Shown: piece by piece, positions 36,956-46,362 of the stretch
Position numbering within the stretch: the first letter of the stretch is position 1
Layout of the letters: every line of letters starts with the position of its first letter
Assembly: GCA_902581145.1 (NCBI GenBank)
Contig: CACHNE010000001.1
Coordinates: 2,501 to 66,500, forward strand
Length of the DNA stretch: 64,000 nt
Direction of reading: 5' to 3'
Source: an uncultured Bacteroidota bacterium
Lineage (GTDB): Bacteria; Bacteroidota; Bacteroidia; Flavobacteriales; Flavobacteriaceae
Program-made: the position numbers and the translations under genes
The notes under the pieces: model-generated
The model's input: the letters and a program-made list of their open reading frames with translations, nothing else
Databases searched by the model: none
Told to the model about the DNA's origin: nothing

Positions 36956-38254
36956 TCAAAAAGAAATAGTTGTAATCAATCTAAACAATAATTCGTCCTT
37001 GAATACAATATCAGTACTTAAATCGTTATCATGATTTATCCCAAGACTACCGTCAACATATGTTATAGAGCCTTGTACTTTAAAACCATAATCTCTTCTA
37101 CTTAATTTAGTTATTCCTAATGTGTAGTAATTTGGCCTGTTATAAAAAGTAGCATTGTTTAGAAATGAATTTTGATCTGCAATCAAGTGAGTATACCTTC
37201 CATCAATTGAATAATTATTTTTAAATAAATAACCTAACTGAAAGTTGTAAGCCTTACCTAACATCATTCTACCTTTTACATATGCATCAACATTTTGAAT
37301 ATCATTAACCAAAAATGTTGTTGAAATTGAACCATCATTTCTTACCCTTTGTGTAATATCATCAGGAACAATAGCTGATGACTTTACAAATTCACCTAGA
37401 GCTGAAAAACCTCTGTATTTGAAAAGAAAATCTAAACCATACTTAAAGTAATCAGGTAAACTCTCTTCGTCATTACTGTTCAAATAAACAAGTCTACCAC
37501 TGTATCTTCCTCTTCTACTACTCATCCCCGAATTATGACTATAATGAACACCCACAACAAGTTTAGGCACCTGCTCTCTCATAATATCTATTTGTCTAAA
37601 CTGACCTATATTGGTAAATAAGCCAAATGGTAAATAATCAATTCTACCTCCTACCTTTAGCCCCCCTTTGTCATTACCCATTATATTTTTTCCATCACCG
37701 TTGGATAATACTAAATAAGGTCGTAAAAATGAGCCTCTTCCAGATTTTATCCTACCCGTAACAAAAACTCCAAATTCACGAATTGATGCAAAAGCAGACG
37801 TTAACCGACTTCTTTCCACTAATTGAAGAGAATTAGAACTCATCCAAAGTTCTCGATTATCTGCATATGTTGTCCTTTGTCCAAACTTAACAGAAAAAGA
37901 ATTGTTTGGCGCATAGTCAATGTAAGCATCCATTAATGGATCTTCATTGGCTTCACCAATTTCGGATACACCACTTAAATCCACTTGTAATCGATATTTA
38001 AACCTTGGGTCTTTGGTTTGACCATCAATTCTTAATCGAAGTCTTCTCATCCTATATCTAGAGGAACTTTCATCATAACCCTCAGTTTGTTTTAGTTCAG
38101 CCATAGGTTGGGCATAACCCGTAATTCTAACGCTTTGACCCGACTCACCAACAAATCTTAATCCATCCCCAAATTTGTATGATTGCATTTCTAAACCTTG
38201 AGAATAAGATAGATTAACAATTAGAAAAGCAATAACAAAATAAAATAATCTCAT
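36956..38254 (-). CDS. OprP/OprO-like porin (first copy)
   Basis: A 432-residue barrel of the phosphate-selective porin O/P family (PF07396). After a signal peptide (to about residue 18) come FGDGLRFVGESGQSVRITGY, RYRMRRLRLRIDGQTKDP, YRLQVDLSG, MDAYIDYAPNNSFSVKFGQ and DKGGLKVGGRIDYLPFGLF, then arginine-rich loops such as GMSSRRGRYSGR, fitting a pore for anions. The last residues (LFRLITTISF) form a terminal strand. It is a paralogue of the porin at 34148-35398. It lies 9 bp after the LTD lipoprotein gene and 6 bp before the M14 gene. Confidence 0.9.
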   Translation of the reverse strand: MRLFYFVIAFLIVNLSYSQGLEMQSYKFGDGLRFVGESGQSVRITGYAQPMAELKQTEGYDESSSRYRMRRLRLRIDGQTKDPRFKYRLQVDLSGVSEIGEANEDPLMDAYIDYAPNNSFSVKFGQRTTYADNRELWMSSNSLQLVERSRLTSAFASIREFGVFVTGRIKSGRGSFLRPYLVLSNGDGKNIMGNDKGGLKVGGRIDYLPFGLFTNIGQFRQIDIMREQVPKLVVGVHYSHNSGMSSRRGRYSGRLVYLNSNDEESLPDYFKYGLDFLFKYRGFSALGEFVKSSAIVPDDITQRVRNDGSISTTFLVNDIQNVDAYVKGRMMLGKAYNFQLGYLFKNNYSIDGRYTHLIADQNSFLNNATFYNRPNYYTLGITKLSRRDYGFKVQGSITYVDGSLGINHDNDLSTDIVFKDELLFRLITTISF

Positions 38255-38263
38255 ATATCTTTT

Positions 38264-39274
38264 TTAATTAAAGTTAGTTCCATCAATCTTAGTTCCAGGT
38301 GAGAAAAAAGCTCCTAAGGCTTCACCAATTCCAGCATGTTGATAGAAAAGAATACCATCATCACCAGGCTCCAAATTAAGATCAGGATATCTGGTGTAAG
38401 ATTCATTTGGGTTATTTGACAATGGTTCTATATCAAATGTTAAAACAACTTCACCATTTGTATTATACAAAGTGACAAAATCCCCTGCATTATTCATATT
38501 TAATATTCCAGCAGAAGCGGTTTGAACAATAGCATTACCAAAGACTCCTGTTGGATTACCTCCACCAAATAAAACTAATACACCCCCCGAAGGAATTATT
38601 GTCCCTTCAGGAAAAATATGTCTTTCTTGGGCATTATCATGTACAGTGTAGCCTGAAACATCTAGTGTACCTCCAAGATTTACAAACTCAATGAATTCGT
38701 CCTCCTGAGCTTCTCTTATTCCATCACCATTTGCATCACCTTCAATTCCAGACGGTGGATCATAAAGTACTTCATTGATAATCAGTAAAGGTTGTGAACA
38801 TCCGTTATACTCTGGAAGCCCTGCCTCATTTGGACAATCATCATCACTATCGTTAATTCCATCACCATCAGAATCTGAGTCATCATCCAATAATGAAATT
38901 GTTATTGAAGAGCTAAGCACAGTCACGTCACCTTGAGCTTCAACCGAAATAATAATTGTTTCAATGTCTTCAATATCTTCATCTTGCATTGAACTTATAG
39001 TTAATGAACCTGAACTATCTCCAGATGGAATTATTAAAGAGGCCTCGCTACTTAAGTAGTCCTCATTAAAGGTAGCTGACCCCGAAAATGAAATAGGAAG
39101 GATAGTTTCTTGTTCAACTTCAGAATTTAATGATGCCGTTATTGTTGTTAAACCTTGGTCTTCACTGATTTCATTTGAAGATGATGTTAGTGTTAAGGCC
39201 GGTAAAATATCATCTGTATCACAAGAATGAAGTGTTAATAAAAAAGCTGATAAGAAAAGTAGTCTGATTTTCAT
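38264..39274 (-). CDS. Lipoprotein with Calx-beta, thrombospondin type 3 and lamin-tail domains
   Basis: A 336-residue surface or periplasmic lipoprotein: lipobox LHSC (C18). A Calx-beta domain spans about 30-128 (ATFNEDYLSSEASLIIPSG, DEDIEDIETIIISV). An aspartate-rich calcium-binding stretch of the thrombospondin type 3 class (DSDGDGINDSDDDCPNEAG) follows at about 132-150. A lamin-tail domain (LTD, about 162-290) contains IINEVLYDP, EFIEFVNLGG and DVSGYTVHDN. LTDs are common on secreted nucleases and adhesins of Bacteroidota, and here stand alone. It is the first gene of the porin-M14-porin-TPR operon and may capture substrate. A near-consensus box, TATGTTTA on the complement at 39303-39310, lies upstream. 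Confidence 0.88.
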   Translation of the reverse strand: MKIRLLFLSAFLLTLHSCDTDDILPALTLTSSSNEISEDQGLTTITASLNSEVEQETILPISFSGSATFNEDYLSSEASLIIPSGDSSGSLTISSMQDEDIEDIETIIISVEAQGDVTVLSSSITISLLDDDSDSDGDGINDSDDDCPNEAGLPEYNGCSQPLLIINEVLYDPPSGIEGDANGDGIREAQEDEFIEFVNLGGTLDVSGYTVHDNAQERHIFPEGTIIPSGGVLVLFGGGNPTGVFGNAIVQTASAGILNMNNAGDFVTLYNTNGEVVLTFDIEPLSNNPNESYTRYPDLNLEPGDDGILFYQHAGIGEALGAFFSPGTKIDGTNFN

Positions 39275-39384
39275 TTGCTAAAACGTTATATTTAATATTT
39301 ATTAAACATAGAAAAAATAAATGAATTGCTATTTTTTTATTCGTATAAATTTCATTTATTTATAATAACAATCCATTGGTAATA

Positions 39385-40302
39385 ATGAAATCAATTTTAA
39401 ATAGCTTTCTTTTAATTTTTACCATTTTCATAATTTCCTGTAGTCCAGCTGGCTCTAGCTTTTCACCGAATCCAGATCCTATAATTCCAGCAGAAATAAG
39501 TACTGGTACAGGCATGTTTATTTTTACAATGAATGATATAGATTTTGAGGTTTTTTATCACGTGCCAAGTTCATATACTGCTTCATCTAAAGTTGTTTTT
39601 GCGATGCATGGAGGTGGACGAGATGCAGAGGGTGTAAGAAATTATATGATAAATATTTCTAATCAATACAATTTTATAGTTGTTGCTCCAAAAGTCTCCT
39701 CCTCTGATTTTTCATTGGGTGATGGTTATATTCTTGGGAATGTGTATGTTGATGGTGATAATCCAAGTACAAATACATTGAAAAATGAAAATGAGTGGAG
39801 TTTTTCAATTATTGAGCCCATTTTTGATTCTATCAATATTTCGCTTTCTCTTATGAATGAAAAATATAATTTATTTGGTTATTCAGCTGGTGGACAATTT
39901 GTTCAAAGATTTTTACTATTTAAGCCAAATGCAAGATTTGATAAGGTAGTTATTGGAGCAGCTGGCTGGTTCACTGTTCCTGATTATACCACACCTTTTC
40001 CATACGGATTAAATAACAGCATATTAATGAGTACGAATATTAATAGTTTGCTAATGAAAAATTTATTTATTCAAGTTGGTGCGCTTGATAATGATCCCAA
40101 CTCTTACAACTTAAGACATAATGAATATGCAGATGCTCAAGGGCTAAACAGAGTAACAAGAGCAATGTATTTTTATAATTTTGCTCAATCGATTAGTGAA
40201 TCAAATAATTATAACTTTAACTGGTCCTTACATATTTTACCAGAAGTTGGTCATAATTTTGGACCATTAGCTGAAAATGCATGTGATCTAATGTTTAATT
40301 AA
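39385..40302 (+). CDS. Lipoprotein alpha/beta-hydrolase (PHB-depolymerase/feruloyl-esterase-like)
   Basis: A 305-residue lipid-anchored hydrolase starting at ATG 39385: lipobox IISC (C19). The oxyanion-hole motif AMHGGGRDAEG is near residue 73, the nucleophile elbow GYSAGGQF near 168, and the histidine in EVGHNFGP near residue 293. This arrangement suits esterases of the LpqC/PHB depolymerase type acting on extracellular esters; the substrate is not evident. An in-frame TTG at 39376 would add three residues upstream of the signal peptide and is unnecessary. Its stop shares a base with the start of the dicarboxylate transporter gene, so uptake of an acid product is suggested. Confidence 0.85.
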   Translation: MKSILNSFLLIFTIFIISCSPAGSSFSPNPDPIIPAEISTGTGMFIFTMNDIDFEVFYHVPSSYTASSKVVFAMHGGGRDAEGVRNYMINISNQYNFIVVAPKVSSSDFSLGDGYILGNVYVDGDNPSTNTLKNENEWSFSIIEPIFDSINISLSLMNEKYNLFGYSAGGQFVQRFLLFKPNARFDKVVIGAAGWFTVPDYTTPFPYGLNNSILMSTNINSLLMKNLFIQVGALDNDPNSYNLRHNEYADAQGLNRVTRAMYFYNFAQSISESNNYNFNWSLHILPEVGHNFGPLAENACDLMFN

Positions 40303-41768
40303 TGAGATTAAATAAAAATATTATTGGGTTAATTTTAGGTCCATTACTTTTTTCAGTAATACTGATTTTTGTAGAGGCAGATGGGTTAAGTTTTGAAGCA
40401 AAATGTATACTTGCTTCTACAGCGTGGATGGCTGTCTGGTGGGTAACAGAATGTGTTCCAATTTCTGTAACAGCATTACTTCCAATTGTTCTTTTTCCGA
40501 TTACTGGCGGTATGGATCTTTCAACAACTACTGCCGCTTATGGCCATAAATTAGTATTCCTTTTTGTTGGTGGTTTTTTAATAGCACTTGCAATTGAAAA
40601 ATGGCACCTTCATAAAAGACTTGCACTTAATATTATCAGAGTTACTGGAAGTAATAAATCTCGAGTTATACTTGGTTTCATGTTGGCTACTGCTTTTCTA
40701 TCTATGTGGATTTCTAATACAGCAACCTCAATAATGATTTTGCCGGTTGGACTAGCAATAATTTCTCAATTAAAGGATGACCCCAATACAAAAGAAAATG
40801 AAAATGAAATTTTTGGTAAATCGCTGATGATTGCAATCGCCTACAGTGCCTCTATTGGAGGAATGGCTACACTGATTGGAACACCTCCAAACATGGTTTT
40901 GGCTGGGGTTGTTGAAGAAAGTTACGGGATAAAATTGAATATGTTTGATTGGATGAAGTTTGGAGTTCCTTTATCATCATTTTTACTGATTATATGCTGG
41001 TTTTATTTAACAAAAATTGCTTTTAAATTTAAGAATGAGGAATTTTCTGCTGGGCAGGATGAAATCCTCAGACAAATAAAGAAACTAGGAAATTTTTCCA
41101 ATGAAGAAATTAAGGTTTTAATCGTTTTTACACTAACAGCACTTGGCTGGATATTTCGCGGAAGTATTGAAGCAATTTTTCCAATGATTGATGATACTAT
41201 CATAGCTATTTTCTTTGCTGTTACTTTATTTATAATTCCCACAAAAAATCAAAAAGTTAAAAGTAAATTATTGGTCTGGGAAGATACTGTAAAATTACCC
41301 TGGGGAATACTGATTTTATTCGGGGGTGGAATGGCTATAGCTAGTGCCTTTGGGAAAAGTGGTTTAGCTTTATGGATTGCTGACTTACTTCAAAACCTTG
41401 ATAATGTGTCACTATTTTTAATAATACTAATCATTGTAACATCCATAAATTTATTAACTGAGGTTACTTCAAACATGGCAACAACGGCCATGCTTCTACC
41501 TGTACTCGTAACGATTGCATTAGCAATCGAAGTACACCCTTACTTTTTACTAGTTAGTGCAACATTAGCAGCCTCATGTGCATTCATGCTTCCTATATCA
41601 ACACCACCTAATGCTGTTGTTTTTGGGTCTGGATTTTTGAAAATTGAGGACATGTTTAAAAAGGGAATTTGGATGAATTTAATTTCAATAATAACGATAA
41701 CATTAGTAGTATACTTTACCCTCCCCTACGTTTTTGAAATGACAGCAGAACTAATCCCTATTAATTAA
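40302..41768 (+). CDS. DASS-family sodium:dicarboxylate symporter (SLC13-like)
   Basis: A 488-residue inner-membrane carrier for di- or tricarboxylates. Both SNT-type substrate motifs are present: MWISNTATSIMILPVG near residue 136 and EVTSNMATTAMLLPV near residue 388, together with IGTPPNMVLAG (about 205) and ISTPPNAVVFG (about 435) repeats of the inverted fold. WWVTECVPISVTALLP near 47 is also diagnostic. About 11-12 helices. Its ATG overlaps the stop of the esterase gene by one base, so the two are co-transcribed. The stop lies 3 bp from the convergent hydratase stop. Confidence 0.94.
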   Translation: MRLNKNIIGLILGPLLFSVILIFVEADGLSFEAKCILASTAWMAVWWVTECVPISVTALLPIVLFPITGGMDLSTTTAAYGHKLVFLFVGGFLIALAIEKWHLHKRLALNIIRVTGSNKSRVILGFMLATAFLSMWISNTATSIMILPVGLAIISQLKDDPNTKENENEIFGKSLMIAIAYSASIGGMATLIGTPPNMVLAGVVEESYGIKLNMFDWMKFGVPLSSFLLIICWFYLTKIAFKFKNEEFSAGQDEILRQIKKLGNFSNEEIKVLIVFTLTALGWIFRGSIEAIFPMIDDTIIAIFFAVTLFIIPTKNQKVKSKLLVWEDTVKLPWGILILFGGGMAIASAFGKSGLALWIADLLQNLDNVSLFLIILIIVTSINLLTEVTSNMATTAMLLPVLVTIALAIEVHPYFLLVSATLAASCAFMLPISTPPNAVVFGSGFLKIEDMFKKGIWMNLISIITITLVVYFTLPYVFEMTAELIPIN

Positions 41769-41771
41769 TTT

Positions 41772-42548
41772 TTAGAAATCAGTAGATAACTGATTATGTT
41801 CAACCATTTCCCTAAAAAGTTTTTCCAACTTTTCGTGTTTTGAATTATCTTGAAAATGTTCATGATATATTTTTAGTCCAAATTCAATTGCCCTTTGAGA
41901 ATTTTCAGAAAAACTGGACACCCATTCATTAATTGATTTTTCAAGCTCATCATGTTTGCATATTTGGTCTACAAGACCCCAATCAAAAGCCTTATTCGTA
42001 TCAATCTTATATCCTCTAATACACCAATCTATAGTTTTCTTTAATCCAATTATATGAGAAAGAGATTCCATAACCTGCAAAGGAAAAATACCTCTTTTTA
42101 CCTCAGGCAAAGAATATGAAAGATTATCACATGAAATTACATAATTACACCCAGCAACTATTAAACAACCACCAGCATATACATTTCCCTGAACTACAGC
42201 TAACTTTGGTTTGTATAGACTATTAAATAAATTACCAATTATTATTTTTTTAGATGGGTCAGGAATTGAAGACTTGTGAGGTTCAACATTATTTTTTAAA
42301 GCCTTTAAATCAGCTCCTGCAGAAAAAGTATCACCACTAGACTTTACAATCACTAGTCTTATATTATTATTATTTGAAATATAATTAAAGCAAAATGCGA
42401 TTTCATTAATCATTTGAGGATGTAAAGCATTTTTTTTGTTTGGTCTATTCAATGTTAGAAAAAAAACACCTTCATTTTCCTCAATATTTAAAAAATGAAA
42501 ATTATTTTCCCAGAAATTTGATAATTGACCGTCACTAAAATAATTCAT
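41772..42548 (-). CDS. Enoyl-CoA hydratase/isomerase family protein, perhaps methylglutaconyl-CoA hydratase
   Basis: A crotonase-fold protein of 258 residues from ATG 42548. The active-site segments are FSAGADLKAL (about 67-76) and VQGNVYAGGCLIVAGCNYVI (about 104-123), with LNRPNKKNALHPQM near the N-terminus. An ATG at 42701 in the same frame would start inside the carboxyltransferase gene and add 51 residues unlike the family, so it is rejected. The gene follows a methylcrotonoyl-CoA-carboxylase-like subunit after 10 bp, pointing to leucine breakdown (methylglutaconyl-CoA to HMG-CoA), but general enoyl-CoA hydratase activity is equally possible. Confidence 0.88.
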   Translation of the reverse strand: MNYFSDGQLSNFWENNFHFLNIEENEGVFFLTLNRPNKKNALHPQMINEIAFCFNYISNNNNIRLVIVKSSGDTFSAGADLKALKNNVEPHKSSIPDPSKKIIIGNLFNSLYKPKLAVVQGNVYAGGCLIVAGCNYVISCDNLSYSLPEVKRGIFPLQVMESLSHIIGLKKTIDWCIRGYKIDTNKAFDWGLVDQICKHDELEKSINEWVSSFSENSQRAIEFGLKIYHEHFQDNSKHEKLEKLFREMVEHNQLSTDF

Positions 42549-42558
42549 ACTGTAAAAT

Positions 42559-44166
42559 TTACATTCTAAAGACCCCAAATGAGTCCGTACCTTTAATTGT
42601 GTTGTTATATACAGCTGAAAGAGCCATTGATAAATATTTTCTAGTATCTCTTGGATCAATGACTCCATCATCCCAAACTTCAGATGTAGTGTGCCATACA
42701 CTAGCTTTTTTTTCTGCTTGTTCAGCTAAATTATGTTTTTCCTCCAATAACAATTTCTCATCTATAGCTTTGTTTAATGACTCTGCAGATTTTCTTTTTA
42801 CTATTTCCATAACACCTGCTAACTGATCAGCGCCCATCACTCCTGATTTTGAATTTGGATATGAAAAAAGAAATCTAGGGTTAAATGATCTTCCACACAT
42901 AGCATAATTTCCAGCTCCATATGAATTGCCAACTTGTAAGCTAATATGAGGGACGGTACTACCCGCAACTGCATGAACCAGTTGTGAACCTGCATTAATC
43001 ATCCCGTTTTGCTCATGCTTTTTTCCAACCATAAAGCCTGTTGTATTATGTATAAATAAAAGTGGTGTATTAGATTTGTTTGCAAGCTGAATAAAATGAG
43101 TTGCTTTACGTGCAGACTCAATAAAAATAACTCCATTATTTGCTATTATTCCGATAGGATATCCATTTATTCTAGCCCAGCAACACAACATGGTTCTCCC
43201 AAAATTTTCTTTAAACTCTGTATACTCAGAGCTATCTATGAACCTCATTATTAACTCGCGAATATCGAATGGCTTTTTTAAGTTTGAAGGAATTATCCCA
43301 AGAATTTCATCTTCGTTAAATCTTGGTTGTAAAGCCTGTTTTTCGTATTCAGATTTCTTTGATTTATTCTCATAAATTTTAGACACTATATCTCTAGTTA
43401 TGCTTAAAGCATGTTTTTCATCATCTGCTAAAAAATCTGAAACTCCAGAAATACTGCTGTGCATCCATGCTCCACCCAATTCTTCATCGTTTGCGTCCTC
43501 ATTGGTAGCCATTTTCACAAGAGGAGGTCCAGCAAGAAAAACTTTTGCGTTATTTTTTTGCATGATTGTGTAATCAGACATTCCTGGAACATAAGCACCT
43601 CCTGCAGTTGCATTACCAAACACCACAGAAATTGATGGAATACCTTTTCTTGATCTCTGTGACATTTCCATAAAAAATCTACCATAATTATTAAAAACTC
43701 TATCTTGATCAGGTAGATTCGCGCCACCACTTTCTACAAGATTGATTGTCAACAACTTATTTTCAGAGGCAATTTGTGAAAGCCTTAAATTTTTCAAACT
43801 GGTCGCATAGTCAATTGCACCTGCTTTACGAGTAGCTACATTAGCATTGATTAAACACAAAACCCCTGAAACATAGCCAAGGACGACAACAGTGGTACCG
43901 CCTGCACCAAAACCATTTTCGTGTTTTAGACCAGCCAATGACATAAGTTCAACAAAGGGTTTATTTTTATCAAGGAGTAACTCAATTTTTTCCCTTGCGA
44001 GTAATTTATTTCTTTTTCTGGCTCTTTTAATTTTTTCCTTACTACCCTCGTTTTTAGAAAGCTCAAAGTAGGCCTCTAACTCTAAAATAATCTTTTTCAT
44101 TGAAGCATAATTTTCTATATACTTTTTACCTAACACATCAATCTTAGAGCTTATTTCTTGCATCAT
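42559..44166 (-). CDS. Acyl-CoA carboxylase carboxyltransferase subunit (methylcrotonoyl-CoA carboxylase beta-like)
   Basis: A 535-residue biotin-dependent carboxyltransferase that carries CO2 from biotin to an acyl-CoA. Hallmarks: ARKRNKLLAREKIELLLD near residue 43, NANVATRKAGAIDYATS, LVESGGANLPDQDRVF, VFGNATAGGAYVPGMSDY, FLAGPPLVKMATNED and VGNSYGAGNYAMCGRSFNPRF. The GGANLPDQ pattern is that of methylcrotonoyl-CoA carboxylase beta, not propionyl-CoA carboxylase. The matching biotin carboxylase/biotin carrier alpha subunit is absent from the window. It is the first gene of a pair with the hydratase and divergent from the acyl-CoA ligase. Translation may start at either of two adjacent ATGs (44166 or 44163). 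Confidence 0.92.
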   Translation of the reverse strand: MMQEISSKIDVLGKKYIENYASMKKIILELEAYFELSKNEGSKEKIKRARKRNKLLAREKIELLLDKNKPFVELMSLAGLKHENGFGAGGTTVVVLGYVSGVLCLINANVATRKAGAIDYATSLKNLRLSQIASENKLLTINLVESGGANLPDQDRVFNNYGRFFMEMSQRSRKGIPSISVVFGNATAGGAYVPGMSDYTIMQKNNAKVFLAGPPLVKMATNEDANDEELGGAWMHSSISGVSDFLADDEKHALSITRDIVSKIYENKSKKSEYEKQALQPRFNEDEILGIIPSNLKKPFDIRELIMRFIDSSEYTEFKENFGRTMLCCWARINGYPIGIIANNGVIFIESARKATHFIQLANKSNTPLLFIHNTTGFMVGKKHEQNGMINAGSQLVHAVAGSTVPHISLQVGNSYGAGNYAMCGRSFNPRFLFSYPNSKSGVMGADQLAGVMEIVKRKSAESLNKAIDEKLLLEEKHNLAEQAEKKASVWHTTSEVWDDGVIDPRDTRKYLSMALSAVYNNTIKGTDSFGVFRM

Positions 44167-44353
44167 TAACTGGGAATAAAATCTTCAACAATCAATTTAA
44201 TAATTTTAATTTTAAGTGTAATTAATTATTTTATCAAAAATTTAAAAAAAGAGGCTTAAATTATCAAAATATTTTTTTGGCAAATTATAAATGAATAATT
44301 CGTAATAAACTAAGACAATTTTGTAATTTGTTAATTCAAAACAAACTAAAAAC

Positions 44354-46031
44354 ATGTCGAGTAGCAACAAATATCATTTTAGATTTTATGATTGGGAGGA
44401 AAAGCTTAGAGATAAGCCCTTTTTTAAGACAACCTTTTGGCGATAATTGGGAGGTTTACACATGGGGAGAAGCTGGCCTGATGGCTAGAAAATTAGCAAC
44501 AGGTTTAAAAAGTTTAGGGTTAGAAAAAGGCAATCATATAGGGCTAATGTCAAAAAATTGTCGTGAATGGATTATAGCAGATTTGGCAATTATAATGGCA
44601 GGTTATGTTTCAGTACCATTTTTTCCTAATCTTAAATCACATGAAATTAAAAATCTTCTAGAATTTGGAGATGTTAAAGCATTATTCATGGGTAAAGTTG
44701 AGAATTGGGATGAAATTAAAAATGGTATTGACAATGAAATGCCTGTTATAGCTTTTCCACATTATGAAGGTAATTCAAAAATAGACAGAGGTTATCAATG
44801 GAATAATTTTATAAACCAATTTGAAGCACAAAAAGAAAATTATCATCCAAACATAGATGATATATGGACAATTATATTTACATCGGGAACAACAGGTAAT
44901 CCAAAAGGGGTTGTTTTAAATTTTGATATAAATCAAAACACAGATGTGATGTACACAGAAAGTTATAATCCATTATGTGTAGATTTTGAAGGAAATAATT
45001 CCTTCTTTTCATACCTACCAATGAACCATATAGCTGAAAGAATTGCCATAGAATTTACAACCTTTAAAAATGGTGGAGTAATTTCATTCACCGAATCAAT
45101 TGACACATTCGTTAAAAATTTATCTGATGTTCAACCGTCAGTATTTTTTGGCGTCCCAAGAATTTATACAAAATTTCAGTTAGGTATATTATCTAAATTC
45201 AGTCAGAAAAAATTAGATTTCTTATTGTCAATTCCTTTACTTTCTTCGATTATCAAAAAGAAAATCCAAAAAGGGCTTGGGCTTTCTAAGGCAAAAGTTA
45301 TTGTTTCAGGTGCAGCTGCAATGCAAGTTGCTCAAAGAAATTGGTTTAGGAAAATTGGGGTAAATATCACAATTGGTTATGGTATGACCGAAAATTGTGC
45401 AATTACAACTCAATTGCCAGGATCAAATTTCAGTAAACCGGGATCAGTTGGTCAAGTTCAACCAAATGTTGAAATTAAAATTGATGAAGGATCTGAAGAA
45501 GTGTTGATGAGAGGGCCATATGTAATGTTGGGTTATTACAATGACTCCGAAACCACAAATAATACCATAAAAAACGGCTGGCTTCATACGGGCGACAAAG
45601 GAAAAATTGATGATGATGGACATTTATATATAACTGGAAGAGTTAAGGATACATTTAAAACGAGTAAAGGAGAATTTATTGATCCGGCAAAAATTGAGGC
45701 CCTTTTTGGTGAAGTTGAATATTTTGGGCAAATGTGTGTTGTTGGATTAGGAATTCCTCAGCCGATTATGCTCGTAAATACTTCAGATATAGGTAAAAAA
45801 CTTACAAAAAATGAACTTATAGAAAAGTTAGAAAATAAATTATCATCAGTTAATTCAAATGCATTTAATTATCTCAAAGTTTCTACCATTGTGATATGCA
45901 AAGATGAATGGACTCCTCAAAATGAAATTTTGACACCAACAATGAAGATCAAGAGAGGTAATGTTGATAAAATGTATATGTATAAATATGATGAATGGCA
46001 TCATTCAGACAAAAAAATAATTTGGGAATAA
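44354..46031 (+). CDS. Long-chain acyl-CoA synthetase-like AMP-binding enzyme, with an apparent frameshift near the N-terminus
   Basis: Activates a carboxylic acid to its CoA thioester. Core motifs are intact: FTSGTTGNPKGVVLN (about 176), GYGMTENCAITTQ (about 345), LHTGDKGKIDDDGHLYITGRVKDTFKTSKGE. The catalytic frame is open back to TTG 44328, but that reading begins with residues unlike the family. A better start is ATG 44354 in another frame: MSSSNKYHFRFYDWEEKLR then DKPF, 23 residues with no stop. At a T6 run (44420-44425) that frame turns to nonsense and ends at TAA 44442-44444, while the main frame continues FLRQPFGDNW. Removing one T joins the frames as DKPF-LRQPFGDNW. It could be a sequencing error, slippage or a real lesion. 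Confidence 0.82.
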
Positions 46032-46039
46032 AATAAACA

Positions 46040-46360
46040 ATGATTAAAAATTTAAATATTTTAATTTTTATTTTTTTAATTTCTACGTGTGTATATCCAA
46101 ACAGAATAATAAATGGAACGGTAATAGATTGTAAAACAAATCTTCCAATTCCAGGTGCTGAAATAATAATTAATAAAAATCAATTGAATCAAAAACCAAA
46201 ATTGACAGACTTTGATGGATATTTTGAATTAGATATTTCTGATGATACCAAAGAGATTTTTATTCGCTATCCCAAATACAAAGAAATAAAAATCACTATT
46301 AGTGATTCAAAAAATTTAGGTGAAATCATTCTCTTTAAAAGAGGTTGTAAAAATAGATAA
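46040..46360 (+). CDS. Small exported protein with carboxypeptidase-regulatory-like domain
   Basis: A 106-residue protein: signal sequence with a possible lipobox (LISTC, C17), then a single carboxypeptidase-D regulatory-like beta-sandwich. The typical motifs INGTVIDCKTNLPIPGAEII (about 24-43) and TDFDGYFELDIS (about 57-68) are clear. In Bacteroidota this domain is common at the N-terminus of TonB-dependent receptors but also occurs alone. It lies 8 bp after the acyl-CoA ligase and 2 bp before the acyl-CoA dehydrogenase, so it is in their operon although its link to them is not obvious. Confidence 0.75.
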   Translation: MIKNLNILIFIFLISTCVYPNRIINGTVIDCKTNLPIPGAEIIINKNQLNQKPKLTDFDGYFELDISDDTKEIFIRYPKYKEIKITISDSKNLGEIILFKRGCKNR

Positions 46361-46362
46361 GC

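Noticed and set aside
42549-42701. An N-terminal extension of the enoyl-CoA hydratase
   Set aside because: It lies within the upstream carboxyltransferase gene in another frame and does not resemble crotonases; the ATG at 42548 leaves a normal 10-bp gap.
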